From UBA7236 sp031372705 (GTDB lineage Bacteria; Bacteroidota; Bacteroidia; Chitinophagales; BACL12), in contig JANMLV010000299.1 of the NCBI GenBank assembly GCA_031372705.1, positions 1 through 17,239 of the forward strand: a stretch of 17,239 nucleotides of DNA. Reading direction: 5' to 3'. Under the pieces are notes generated by a model. It ran no database searches. It saw only the letters and a list, made by a program, of their open reading frames with translations, and had not been told where the DNA came from. The translations under genes and the position numbers were made by a program. Shown one piece after another: positions 1-7,593 of the stretch; positions within the stretch are counted from its first letter, which is position 1, and the number at the start of each line of letters is the position of its first letter.

Positions 1-739
1 TTGATTGGTTAATACTTAAATTTTGATATCGTGCAGCATTTGTGCCCACCGATTTAAAATCTGTAAGCCAAGTTGAACAACATAACTCGCGACCGCAACT
101 GCCTAATCCGCCAATTTTTCCTGCTTCTTGACGTGCACCTATTTGGCGCATTTCAATTTTCACTTTAAATTCTCTGGCGTAAATTTTAATCAATTCACGA
201 AAATCTACGCGATCATCTGCTATATAATAAAATGTTGCTTTGCGCTTGTCGCCCTGATACTCCACTTCGCCCACTTTCATATCGAGTTTTAGCTCTTTGG
301 CATAGGTTCTGGCTTTAAGCATGGTTGCGCCTTCCATAGCACGACCTTCCATCATACGTTCTAAATCATTATCGGTGGCTTTGCGCAAAATTGACATAAA
401 CTGCATTTCTGCATTTACCTTGCGCTTTTTCATTTGCAATTTAACCAATTCGCCACTCAAAGAAATGCGGCCAACATCAAAACCACTCTCAGTTTCAACG
501 CAAACCATATCGCCGGTCATTACATCAATTTTATTCTTATTGCTGTAAAAGCCTTTTCTTATACCATTCTTAAAACTTATCTCATGAATATTGAATTGCT
601 GACCTGAAGGAACAGGTAAAAAGCGAAGCCAATCATAAGTATTTAATTTGTTGCAACCGCCTGTAGCACAATGCCCATTGCTCTTGCACCCCGAAGGGAT
701 TCCACTATTTGTTCCTACTGAACAGCCTGCACAACTCAT
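1..739 (-). CDS. ricT: PSP1-domain protein, RicT/YaaT family (partial, C-terminus beyond window)
   Basis: The reading frame starts at ATG 739-737 and runs off the left edge, giving 246 visible residues. The N-terminus is cysteine-rich (Cys3, 6, 18, 24, 29). The PSP1 core follows, with the family hallmark GGLGSCGRELCCSTWL at residues 210-225 (Cys215, 220, 221). In Bacillus the RicT/YaaT relative is part of the RicAFT complex, which binds iron-sulfur clusters and affects mRNA processing. In Bacteroidota its role is not defined, so the function here is by family only. It lies 10 bases downstream of holB on the same strand and is probably co-transcribed with it. The frame is not in the supplied gene calls because it has no stop inside the window. 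Identity is secure at domain level; assignment to a specific process is not. Confidence 0.87.
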   Translation of the reverse strand, partial: MSCAGCSVGTNSGIPSGCKSNGHCATGGCNKLNTYDWLRFLPVPSGQQFNIHEISFKNGIRKGFYSNKNKIDVMTGDMVCVETESGFDVGRISLSGELVKLQMKKRKVNAEMQFMSILRKATDNDLERMMEGRAMEGATMLKARTYAKELKLDMKVGEVEYQGDKRKATFYYIADDRVDFRELIKIYAREFKVKIEMRQIGARQEAGKIGGLGSCGRELCCSTWLTDFKSVGTNAARYQNLSINQS

Positions 740-749
740 ATCGTTTTAT

Positions 750-1931
750 TTAGTGGGCCCATTTTTCGTAAAATGGCCTCGTGTTAACTGATTTTGATTG
801 AAACTGTTTTAAAAGGGTAACAGAAACGTAAGTCATCATGATTTTAGCATTCACGTTTCTTTCTACAAAGTAAATGCATTTATCAAATAATTCAAGAATT
901 ATGGTAATACGAGCAGCTCCCAATACCTTGCCCAGCCCTTCAGCAGTTTTTAATTCGGCATCTGAAAGCTTTGACAGTGTTGAGGCTCCTGTTTCAATTA
1001 GCAATATTTCTCTGAAAAAATGCAGACAATATTGGAAGAAATTTTTTTGCTGCTCCCTGCCCAGTTTCACAAATCTGTCGTTCCAAGCGAACAAATTCTT
1101 GATATTTTGTCTGTAACAAGCTTCCATCCACTCGCGAATAAGGGCTGTATTCTCATCTTCATGAATATCAATCAATTGGGTGGCTTCATTAAAGTTACCT
1201 TCGCTTAAAGCAGCAATTTTTTTAGCTTGAGGCAATGGTAAACCGAGTTTTGCCATTATGGCATCAATCATTTCAGCGTCAGGTAATCTTGGAAATTTCA
1301 CAATTTGAACCCGCGATAAAATGGTGTTGATTATGCGTTCCTGGTCATTGGCAATTAAAATGAAAACGGTATTCTCAGGAGGTTCTTCCAATATTTTGAG
1401 CAATCGGTTGCCTTCGTTTCCCAAATATTCGGGAAGCCATAAAATGAGCACCTTATAAATAGACTCGAAATTTTTAAGTGAAAGGCGACGCATAATTTCC
1501 TGACACTCTTTGGCGGTGATATTGCCTTGCTTGTTTTCGCCGTCAACAATCATACTAATCCAATCATTATAGCTGCCGTATGGGGTTTTCAAGAGAAATT
1601 GCCTCCAGTCAACCATGTAATCGGCACAGCCATCTTTTTTATCGTTTTTAATAAATGGGAAGGTAAAATGGATGTCGGGATGTATAAACTTTTTTGCCTT
1701 GATACACGAAGGACAGGCACCGCAAGAGTCGCCAATGCTATTTTCATCACCTGCTTCGGCTAATTTTTTATCTTCACAATTAATGTATTGCGCATAGGCA
1801 AGTGCCATAGCCAAGTTGCCACTTCCTTCCGAGCCAAGAAACAATTGGGCATGACTCACCCTATTGTCGCGAACACCCTTTGTGAGCTGCAACTTTATTC
1901 GAGTTTGTCCTATAACATCTTTAAAAAACAC
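750..1931 (-). CDS. holB: DNA polymerase III subunit delta' (clamp loader)
   Basis: 393 residues. The product is the delta' subunit of the replicative clamp loader, an AAA+-fold protein that helps DnaX and delta open and load the beta sliding clamp. The N-terminus MFFKDVIGQT matches the DnaX/delta' start. The P-loop region GSEGSGNL (33-40) lacks the Walker A lysine, as expected for delta', which does not hydrolyse ATP. A zinc module has Cys52, 70, 73 and 76. The family motif NRLLKILEEPP is at 175-185 and the sensor-1 stretch SRVQ at 206-209. The start codon is GTG at 1931-1929; the family-like N-terminus right after it supports this choice. It lies between the peroxidase gene (20 bases upstream) and ricT (10 bases downstream), a likely three-gene transcription unit. 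Confidence 0.9.
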   Translation of the reverse strand: MFFKDVIGQTRIKLQLTKGVRDNRVSHAQLFLGSEGSGNLAMALAYAQYINCEDKKLAEAGDENSIGDSCGACPSCIKAKKFIHPDIHFTFPFIKNDKKDGCADYMVDWRQFLLKTPYGSYNDWISMIVDGENKQGNITAKECQEIMRRLSLKNFESIYKVLILWLPEYLGNEGNRLLKILEEPPENTVFILIANDQERIINTILSRVQIVKFPRLPDAEMIDAIMAKLGLPLPQAKKIAALSEGNFNEATQLIDIHEDENTALIREWMEACYRQNIKNLFAWNDRFVKLGREQQKNFFQYCLHFFREILLIETGASTLSKLSDAELKTAEGLGKVLGAARITIILELFDKCIYFVERNVNAKIMMTYVSVTLLKQFQSKSVNTRPFYEKWAH

Positions 1932-1951
1932 GCCAATAAATTAAGGTTACC

Positions 1952-2440
1952 TCAATTCAATTCGAGCAACGCCAATAATTCGTCATTAATTGGGTCAGTA
2001 GCAGGCGGAAATACAGCAATGAGTTGTCCTTCTTCGTCTAAAAGAAATTTTTGAAAATTCCAGACTATCGATTTGTTCAAATCGTTTTTAAATTCCCTGC
2101 TTGTAAGCCATTTAAACACCGGATTCATGGCTGCACCAATTACTTCGCTTTTTGATGCAAGCGGAAATGTAACGCCATATTTGTATGAACAAAAATTCTT
2201 TATCTCTCTGTCGGTTCCCGGCTCCTGCTCACCAAAATCGTTGGACGGAAATCCAACAATTGCCAAAGTTGCACCATGTGTTTCATGCAATTCCTGTAGT
2301 TGCATATACTGGTCGGTATACATGCAATCACTGGCTGTGTTCACTATGAGCAATTTTTTTCCTTTATATGCCGAAAAGTCTATCACCCCACCTTCAATTG
2401 AAGGGAAGTTGAAATCGTGGATTGATTTTGTTGCTACCAT
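1952..2440 (-). CDS. glutathione-peroxidase-family thiol peroxidase
   Basis: 162 residues from ATG 2440; an in-frame GTG at 2446 would add two residues. It reduces hydrogen or organic hydroperoxides in the cytoplasm. The peroxidatic Cys39 sits in VNTASDCMYTDQY, the catalytic Gln72 in GFPSNDFGEQEPG, and Trp127-Asn128 in the WNFQKFL motif, so the Cys/Gln/Trp/Asn tetrad is complete. Cys84 in NFCSYKYGVTFP is where Cys-type GPx enzymes carry their resolving cysteine. The enzyme therefore probably uses thioredoxin rather than glutathione (inference from family knowledge). The conserved Cys often found in the GFPCN motif is Ser here. There is no signal peptide. It is the first gene of the probable operon with holB and ricT, and a good promoter match lies just upstream. 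Confidence 0.9.
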   Translation of the reverse strand: MVATKSIHDFNFPSIEGGVIDFSAYKGKKLLIVNTASDCMYTDQYMQLQELHETHGATLAIVGFPSNDFGEQEPGTDREIKNFCSYKYGVTFPLASKSEVIGAAMNPVFKWLTSREFKNDLNKSIVWNFQKFLLDEEGQLIAVFPPATDPINDELLALLELN

Positions 2441-2453
2441 TGTCACTATAGGG

Positions 2454-2486
2454 CAAATTTAAAGTATTTTGGCAACCTTTGTGCAA
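2454..2486 (-). promoter_or_regulatory. candidate Bacteroidota-type promoter for the peroxidase gene
   Basis: On the minus strand a TTG (2486-2484) is followed, after 22 bases, by TAAATTTG (2461-2454). This fits the published Bacteroidota pattern of TTG, 17-23 bases, TAnnTTTG. Thirteen bases separate the box from the ATG at 2440, so the leader would be very short. The call is by sequence match only. Confidence 0.45.
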
Positions 2487-2505
2487 CAAATAATGTTCAT
2501 GCTAT

Positions 2506-2913
2506 ATGAGAACTACCGTTTGCAGACGCGCAACATTCAACGCAGCACATCGTTTATTTAACCCGAATTGGGACGAAGCCACTAACAACAAGGTGTTTGG
2601 CTTATGCAATAACCCTAATTACCACGGTCACAACTATATCTTAATTGTAAAAATAACCGGAGATATTAATCCGGAAACGGGCTATGTGATTGATTTAAAA
2701 ATTGTGAACGACATGATTAATAAATTAGTAATTGAGCCTTTCGACCATAATAATCTCAATTTAGATGTGCCGGATTTCAAAAATTTAATCCCTTCTGCCG
2801 AAAACATTGCAATGGTTATTTACAATAAATTCAGGAATTACCTCGATAAACAGTACGAGGTGAAAATTCAATTATTTGAAACCGAGAATAATTTTGTGGA
2901 ATTTCCGGGCTAA
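2506..2913 (+). CDS. 6-pyruvoyl-tetrahydropterin synthase / 6-carboxytetrahydropterin synthase family
   Basis: 135 residues, the normal length for this T-fold family. It acts on dihydroneopterin triphosphate. Zinc ligands are His15 (in FNAAHRLF), His40 and His42 (in HGHNY). The catalytic Cys34, the Asp80-His81 pair in FDHNNLN, and the pterin-anchoring Glu125 in FETENN are all present. The spacing from the catalytic cysteine is C-x5-HGH. That spacing is described for PTPS-II enzymes of tetrahydrobiopterin synthesis, whereas QueD enzymes of queuosine synthesis typically have C-x3-HGH. Automated annotation may call this QueD; the motif argues for a PTPS-type activity, but this is not proven. It diverges from the peroxidase gene and ends 4 bases from the convergent SRPBCC gene, with no terminator hairpin visible between them. 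Confidence 0.85.
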   Translation: MRTTVCRRATFNAAHRLFNPNWDEATNNKVFGLCNNPNYHGHNYILIVKITGDINPETGYVIDLKIVNDMINKLVIEPFDHNNLNLDVPDFKNLIPSAENIAMVIYNKFRNYLDKQYEVKIQLFETENNFVEFPG

Positions 2914-2917
2914 TTAT

Positions 2918-3457
2918 TTATGCCTCCATTTTGGATTTTAAATTTAATAGGCCTTGTTCCAAATCGGTGCCCATCATTTTTTCCATATTCAAAAAAAGTA
3001 ACATAAAATTCTTAGGATATTTCATACCACTGTCTAATTGCCAAATTACTTTGGCCGCATTGGGTGATACTAATTCTGTGTTAAACATCGCTACGGCTTC
3101 ACCCTTAAATGGCTTGATAAATCGCAAAGCAGTAATTAAACCAATACCTTCATTTATTTGTGTGATTTCCTGTTCTCCCGTTCCCACTTTTTTACTCGGG
3201 CTATCCCAAGCTGATACAAAACCCGGTTTGCCATCTTCACCACGATACGTCTTTTTCATATCCGGATCTAGGTTTGCCCAAACTGAGAAGCTGTCCTGAT
3301 TTTTTAAATATTTAATAAAATCAAAAACTTTTTGTTGCGGTTGGTTGATGGTAATTTCTCGTTTAATACTGTACTTTTTAGGAATAAAAAGTGCTGCAAT
3401 TAAAATTATTGAAACAAGAATTCCAATAATCATTAAAATGGTGTAAACTATACTCAT
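2918..3457 (-). CDS. membrane-anchored SRPBCC-fold protein (polyketide cyclase/dehydrase-like)
   Basis: 179 residues from ATG 3457. A longer frame opens at a TTG 21 bases upstream, but the ATG gives a clean N-terminal hydrophobic helix (about residues 4-25) followed by PKK, a typical single membrane anchor. The rest resembles the SRPBCC/START-like ligand-binding fold: an N-terminal strand (REITINQPQQKVFDFI), a SVWANLDPDM segment, an acidic and Gly-rich middle, and a long C-terminal helix ending in LEQGLLNLKSKME. Members of this family bind hydrophobic ligands, but the ligand here cannot be told. It is convergent with the pterin enzyme gene and appears to be a single-gene unit. Confidence 0.7.
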   Translation of the reverse strand: MSIVYTILMIIGILVSIILIAALFIPKKYSIKREITINQPQQKVFDFIKYLKNQDSFSVWANLDPDMKKTYRGEDGKPGFVSAWDSPSKKVGTGEQEITQINEGIGLITALRFIKPFKGEAVAMFNTELVSPNAAKVIWQLDSGMKYPKNFMLLFLNMEKMMGTDLEQGLLNLKSKMEA

Positions 3458-3475
3458 AATAGCCTGTTGTTTGAA

Positions 3476-3483
3476 CAAATTTA
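3476..3483 (-). promoter_or_regulatory. candidate -7 promoter box of the SRPBCC gene
   Basis: TAAATTTG on the minus strand exactly matches TAnnTTTG and lies 18 bases upstream of the ATG at 3457. No TTG is seen 17-23 bases further upstream, so support is partial. Confidence 0.3.
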
Positions 3484-3744
3484 ATACAAAAATAGTAAAT
3501 AATGTGAAGCAGGAAATTACAGTTAATCATTGCCGTTTTTAGCAAAAAGTATTAATAAACCAAAGATTTAAAATTTAACTTATCGGCTATAATTCTAACA
3601 AATATGCTACTTTATATGCTTGAATATCAATTAGTTATATTCATTTCTGTTTTTGGAATTGTCTATAAAAAGTTGAAAAATGTATATTTTAGAAATGATA
3701 AATATTTCGTCAGAAATAACAGACAGCAACTCAATCAAAAAATA

Positions 3745-4116
3745 TTAATGCCCTATCAATTTGCTTTTCATTAATCCGGCAATTCCTGCTGCGCGCATTT
3801 TCATTAATGTTGCATTTTCACCTTCAAATAATTCGTCGACGGTAGTATTAAAATGGAATATCCATCTTTCGAAATGAGCGTCGGTAAATTTCACTTTATC
3901 TTGCAAAACAAAATGTGGTGTCATGGCATTTCCCGTGTATGTTCCGGTTCCAAAAACTGTAGATTCCCAAAAGTTATACATGATTGGCATATGGTGTTCC
4001 CAATCTACTTTGGCTATATCGTTAAAAATAAATCCGATTGTTTCGTCGGCCCGTACTTTTAAATAAAAAGCATCTACCACCGCAATAATTTCAGCTTTCG
4101 AAACAATATCACCCAT
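3745..4116 (-). CDS. group III truncated hemoglobin
   Basis: 123 residues from ATG 4116. A longer in-frame extension to 4173 would overlap the upstream gene and lacks globin similarity, so I reject it. It is a small heme protein that probably binds oxygen or nitric oxide in the cytoplasm. The N-terminal AFYLKVRADETIGFIF (15-30) is the group III B-helix pattern, with Tyr18 at the usual B10 position. NFWESTVFGTGTYTGNAM (48-65) leads into the probable proximal His68. HFERWIFHFNTTVDELF (81-97) is the G-helix signature of the family. The start lies one base after the stop of the OsmC-family gene (TAA, T, ATG), so translation is probably coupled. This pairing suggests a shared role in peroxide or nitrosative stress (inference). 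Confidence 0.88.
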   Translation of the reverse strand: MGDIVSKAEIIAVVDAFYLKVRADETIGFIFNDIAKVDWEHHMPIMYNFWESTVFGTGTYTGNAMTPHFVLQDKVKFTDAHFERWIFHFNTTVDELFEGENATLMKMRAAGIAGLMKSKLIGH

Positions 4117-4117
4117 A

Positions 4118-4519
4118 TTAAATTTTAAATGTTGAATTGATAGTATTGCCACGCGATAAAGTTTTATGCACACGACATTTATTGGCTACGTTTAATAGTC
4201 GTGTCATTGTTGCTTCATCAAATTGATGTTCAATTGAAATTATGAGTTCAAATGTTTGAGTGCCATCTTCATGTCTAATCATGGTTGTTTGCACGTTTAT
4301 AGTGCCCAGGTCCCAATTTTTATGTTCAGCATACATTCGCAGCGTAATACTCGTGCAAGCCGATAAAGCCATGGCAACCAGTTCATCAGGCGTTGGTCCT
4401 GTATTTGCACCACCTTTCGATTGAGGTTCATCAGCTATAAGGCTGTGGTTTGCGGTGGTTAAAACGACTTGATATTGCGGCATCCCCAACTTTGCCTGAA
4501 CGGAAATATTATTTTGCAT
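4118..4519 (-). CDS. OsmC-family protein (predicted thiol-dependent peroxidase)
   Basis: 133 residues, slightly short but normal for the OsmC/Ohr-like superfamily. The two family cysteines are present: Cys55 in the helix LVAMALSACTSITLRMYA and Cys115 in ANKCRVHKTLSRG. The GANTGPTPDEL stretch (37-47) before the helix is also typical. In characterised OsmC and Ohr proteins these cysteines reduce organic hydroperoxides, but many members are uncharacterised, so the substrate is open. It is the first gene of a two-gene unit with the truncated globin and is divergent from the bat operon across 168 bases. A weak -7-like box (TAACTTTA, 4549-4542) lies 22 bases before its ATG. Confidence 0.87.
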   Translation of the reverse strand: MQNNISVQAKLGMPQYQVVLTTANHSLIADEPQSKGGANTGPTPDELVAMALSACTSITLRMYAEHKNWDLGTINVQTTMIRHEDGTQTFELIISIEHQFDEATMTRLLNVANKCRVHKTLSRGNTINSTFKI

Positions 4520-4581
4520 GTTTTAAATTTTTAAACTGTCCTAAAGTTACTATAATCAAGGTATACATGTGATAAAATGTC

Positions 4582-4610
4582 GGTTAACAATCTTTATCCT
4601 GTCGTTAACC
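4582..4610. promoter_or_regulatory. inverted repeat between the osmC-like gene and moxR, possible operator
   Basis: GGTTAAC (4582-4588) and GTTAACC (4604-4610) are perfect reverse complements separated by 15 bases. Each half contains the palindrome GTTAAC, and the two palindromes start 21 bases apart, about two helical turns. The position between two divergent stress-related units fits a regulator-binding site, but no regulator is identified. Confidence 0.3.
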
Positions 4611-4653
4611 TTAATTAACTTTGCACACCAAATTTAAATATTTGTTACTAAGT

Positions 4654-4661
4654 TACCTTTG
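4654..4661 (+). promoter_or_regulatory. candidate -7 promoter box of the bat operon
   Basis: TACCTTTG exactly matches TAnnTTTG and lies 26 bases upstream of the moxR ATG. TTTA (4633-4636), a three-of-four match to TTTG, sits 17 bases upstream of it. A second exact box, TAACTTTG at 4616-4623, could be an alternative start further upstream. Confidence 0.4.
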
Positions 4662-4687
4662 CATAACTAATTAGACATCCACCAAAC

Positions 4688-5698
4688 ATGAACGAAATGG
4701 AGAATCCAATATCAACCGACATTAAGGAATTAAACGAGCGCATCCATCAGGAAAGTGCATTTATAGATTTGCTGAGACTGGAAACAGGTAAAGCAATTGT
4801 TGGACAAAAATATATGATAGACCGGCTATTGCTCGGCTTGCTTACACAAGGACATATTTTATTGGAAGGAGTTCCGGGTTTAGCTAAAACACTTGCAATT
4901 AAATCGCTCTCCGCTGCAGTTAATGCAAAGTTTTCGAGAATTCAATTCACGCCCGACTTATTACCTGCCGATTTAATTGGAACAATGATTTACAATCAAA
5001 AGGACAATGTATTCAGTGTAAAAAAAGGACCAATATTTGCCAATTTTATTTTAGCGGATGAAATTAACCGAGCTCCGGCAAAAGTGCAAAGCGCCTTGCT
5101 TGAGGCTATGCAAGAGCGTCAAGTTACTATTGGCGAAAACACCTATAAGTTGGAAGAACCTTTTTTAGTTTTAGCTACACAAAATCCAATAGAACAAGAA
5201 GGAACATATCCGCTGCCCGAAGCGCAAGTAGATCGTTTTATGATGAAGGTGGTAATTAATTATCCTTCAAAAGAAGATGAAAAATTAATTGTTCGCCAGA
5301 ATGTTACCGGCGCAGTGATTAAAATTGCTCAAGTAGTTTCTCCTGAACAAATATTAAAAGCGCGCAATCTCGTGCGCGAAGTTTATATGGACGAAAAGAT
5401 AGAGAATTATATTCTCGACATTGTTTTTGCATCGCGTAAGCCGGAAGATTTTAATTTGAAAAAAATTAAACATTTAATTGCATATGGCGGTTCTCCTCGT
5501 GCAAGTATTAATTTGGCAATGGCAAGCAAAGCCTATGCATTTATTAAGCGAAGAGGATATGTAATTCCGGAAGATGTGCGTGCCGTTTGTCAAGATGTAA
5601 TGCGCCATAGAATTGGACTTACCTACGAAGCTGAAGCAGAAAATATTACATCTGAAGATATTATTGCTGAAATTTTGAATGTAGTTGAAGTGCCTTAA
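4688..5698 (+). CDS. moxR: MoxR-family AAA+ ATPase, first gene of the bat operon
   Basis: 336 residues, the usual family length. MoxR ATPases act as chaperone-like partners of von Willebrand A (VWA) proteins. Visible motifs are Walker A GVPGLAKT (61-68), Walker B ILADEINRAP (121-130), sensor 1 ATQNP (163-167), the EAQVDRF segment with Arg183 as probable arginine finger, and sensor 2 GGSPRAS (267-273). Helical lid residues follow to the C-terminus. There is no signal peptide, so the protein is cytoplasmic. Downstream is the DUF58 VWA protein, its expected partner, after an 85-base gap that is the longest in the operon. An exact -7 promoter box lies 26 bases upstream, with no recognisable Shine-Dalgarno sequence. 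Confidence 0.95.
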   Translation: MNEMENPISTDIKELNERIHQESAFIDLLRLETGKAIVGQKYMIDRLLLGLLTQGHILLEGVPGLAKTLAIKSLSAAVNAKFSRIQFTPDLLPADLIGTMIYNQKDNVFSVKKGPIFANFILADEINRAPAKVQSALLEAMQERQVTIGENTYKLEEPFLVLATQNPIEQEGTYPLPEAQVDRFMMKVVINYPSKEDEKLIVRQNVTGAVIKIAQVVSPEQILKARNLVREVYMDEKIENYILDIVFASRKPEDFNLKKIKHLIAYGGSPRASINLAMASKAYAFIKRRGYVIPEDVRAVCQDVMRHRIGLTYEAEAENITSEDIIAEILNVVEVP

Positions 5699-5783
5699 AT
5701 CTTATTCGGTTACATGTAGGAAGTTAACACTCAAAAACATTTTCAATAAATATATTTAAAATCACTAACGCATATTATTTAAA

Positions 5784-6659
5784 TTGGATAAAGCAACTTT
5801 ACTAAAAAAAGTTCGACTCATCGAAATAAAAACGAAGGGTATTTCTCAGAATATTTTTTCGGGGGAATATCATTCTGCGTTTAAAGGAAGGGGTATGAGC
5901 TTTAGTGAAGTTAGAGAATATTCATTTGGTGATGATGTGCGCAATATTGAATGGAACGTTACAGCAAGAATGAACCATCCGTATATAAAAGTTTTTGAAG
6001 AAGAACGTGAACTCACTGTAATGTTATTAATAGACATTAGCCAGTCGTCGTTTTTTGGCACGCAATTGCAAATGAAAAATGCATTGATTACAGAAATTGC
6101 TGCCGTGTTAAGTTTTTCAGCAATCAATAATAACGATAAAGTTGGCGTGATTTTGTTTTCCGATAAAATCGAGAAATTTATTCCGCCTAAAAAAGGAAAG
6201 TCACATATTTTACGCATCATCAGCGATTTGTTGGAATTAACCCCCGAAAACTCCGGAACTAATATAGCTGCTGCATTGCAGTATTTTAATAATGTAGTAA
6301 ATAAGAAAAGTATCGCATTTGTATTTAGCGATTTTATTGATACGGGTTATGAAAAACCTTTGATGATTGCTGCAAAAAAGCATGATGTAATCGGAGTGCA
6401 TATACACGACAAGCGAGAAGAAGAATTACCTGATGTTGGCATTGTTAGAATGTATGATGCCGAAGCAAAAAAAACAGTGCTGGTTGACACATCAAATGTC
6501 ACAACCAGAGCACAATATAAAAGTAACTTCACCCACAATTTAAATGCGTTTAGAACAACATTTTTAAAAAGTGGGGCCGATACTATTTCAATCCATAGTC
6601 AAAAACCTTATATCAACGAACTGCATAGCTTTTTTAGAAAGCGAATAAGCATGCGATAA
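5784..6659 (+). CDS. DUF58 / von Willebrand A-like protein of the bat operon
   Basis: 291 residues. The start codon is TTG at 5784: the frame opens only after a stop at 5766-5768, no ATG or GTG precedes the TTG, and the first internal ATG (residue 38) would remove conserved sequence. The DUF58 signature EYHSAFKGRGMSFSEVREY (28-46), then DDVRNIEWNVTARMNHPY (50-67), is intact. A VWA-type metal site is visible: Asp84-x-Ser86-x-Ser88 (DISQS), Thr159 in SGTNIAAAL, and Asp183 in FSDF. There is no membrane segment, so the protein is cytoplasmic. DUF58 proteins are encoded next to moxR and are thought to work with it. It is followed after 4 bases by the next operon gene. Confidence 0.92.
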   Translation: MDKATLLKKVRLIEIKTKGISQNIFSGEYHSAFKGRGMSFSEVREYSFGDDVRNIEWNVTARMNHPYIKVFEEERELTVMLLIDISQSSFFGTQLQMKNALITEIAAVLSFSAINNNDKVGVILFSDKIEKFIPPKKGKSHILRIISDLLELTPENSGTNIAAALQYFNNVVNKKSIAFVFSDFIDTGYEKPLMIAAKKHDVIGVHIHDKREEELPDVGIVRMYDAEAKKTVLVDTSNVTTRAQYKSNFTHNLNAFRTTFLKSGADTISIHSQKPYINELHSFFRKRISMR

Positions 6660-6663
6660 CATA

Positions 6664-7593
6664 ATGAAGCAATTAGCACTATATATTTTCATTTATTTTG
6701 CATTCAATACATTGAGTGCCCAAGTTGCAGTTACTGTAACTACCGATAAATTTGAATATGAAATTGGCGATTATATCCGCATAGAAATTACTGCAAGTGG
6801 CAATAGTAATGGTTCCTATTTTTGGCCTGCCGCAAATGAAATTGCTCCTTACGAAGTAATCACGGTTAATCCTGTGGATACAGTAATTGTGGGTGGGGAA
6901 ACTGTATATAAGCAGAAAATCATTTTCAGTGTTTATGAAGCAAATAAATATTATTTCCCGCAAGTAACCATTCCGTATAAAAAGCCAAACGACAACACTG
7001 CTTATTTCGCTGTTTCTGATTCATTGCCATTTATAGTAAAATCTATTGCAGTTGATACAACCGCAACCATAAAACCAATTAAGTTAATTCAAGATGTGGT
7101 TGTTGTTGATTTTACGCCACTATATATTTTTCTGATAATTAACGTAATAATTGCAGTTGCATTTATTATTTATTTCTTCTTTATAAGGAAAGAAATAAAA
7201 ACAACCTTAGCCAAACCTGCCGGCCCTCAGAAATCATTTTATGAAATTGCAATCGACAATTTAAGGTTACTTGATGAAAAGAAACTGTGGCAACAAGATG
7301 AGCTCAAGTTATATTACTCGGAACTAACTGATATTTTACGATTATACATCGAACAACGATTTACTGTTAATGCCCTTGAAAGCACCAGTGATGAAATTTT
7401 GGAACAATTAAATCATATTGCAATTACTAAACCATTTACCGATGATGTCGCTTTTATTTTGCAACTTGCCGATATGGCAAAATTTGCAAAGTCGCGGCCA
7501 TTACCAAATGAAAATGTGAAAGCCATGGAACTGGCTCAACAATTTGTTGAATCAACAAAAGCCGAGGAAGTAACAACACCAATTACCCAATGA
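6664..7593 (+). CDS. signal-peptide, single-TM protein of the bat operon (DUF4381-like)
   Basis: 309 residues. It has a signal peptide (residues 1-19, cleavage probably at SAQ-VA), an exported beta-rich domain (about 21-150), one membrane helix (about 153-174, followed by IRKEIK), and a cytoplasmic helical tail (190-300). Proteins with this layout sit between the DUF58 gene and batA in bat clusters of Bacteroidota; their exact function is unknown. The tail, with YYSELTDILRLYIEQRF and later FAKSRPLPNENVKAMEL, recalls the BatD tail downstream, which suggests a shared partner on the cytoplasmic side (inference). The stop overlaps the batA start in an ATGA arrangement, so translation is probably coupled. 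I do not assign a gene symbol. Confidence 0.75.
   Translation: MKQLALYIFIYFAFNTLSAQVAVTVTTDKFEYEIGDYIRIEITASGNSNGSYFWPAANEIAPYEVITVNPVDTVIVGGETVYKQKIIFSVYEANKYYFPQVTIPYKKPNDNTAYFAVSDSLPFIVKSIAVDTTATIKPIKLIQDVVVVDFTPLYIFLIINVIIAVAFIIYFFFIRKEIKTTLAKPAGPQKSFYEIAIDNLRLLDEKKLWQQDELKLYYSELTDILRLYIEQRFTVNALESTSDEILEQLNHIAITKPFTDDVAFILQLADMAKFAKSRPLPNENVKAMELAQQFVESTKAEEVTTPITQ

Noticed and set aside
33..40. HolB P-loop lacking the Walker A lysine as a sign of a broken gene (positions are residues of the holB product)
   Set aside because: Delta' subunits normally lack a functional ATP site, so this is the expected state.
2073..2462. 129-codon plus-strand open frame opposite the peroxidase gene
   Set aside because: The opposite strand has a complete catalytic tetrad and family motifs; this frame has no family character.
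3604..3774. 56-residue plus-strand frame starting MLLYMLEYQLVIF, with a hydrophobic start and basic tail
   Set aside because: It lies in A/T-rich intergenic DNA, its end overlaps the globin gene by 30 bases, it has no promoter box near its start and no family character. I see nothing else in 3484-3744.
4117..4173. N-terminal extension of the globin gene
   Set aside because: The added residues overlap the end of the OsmC-like gene and do not look like globin; ATG 4116 gives the normal length.
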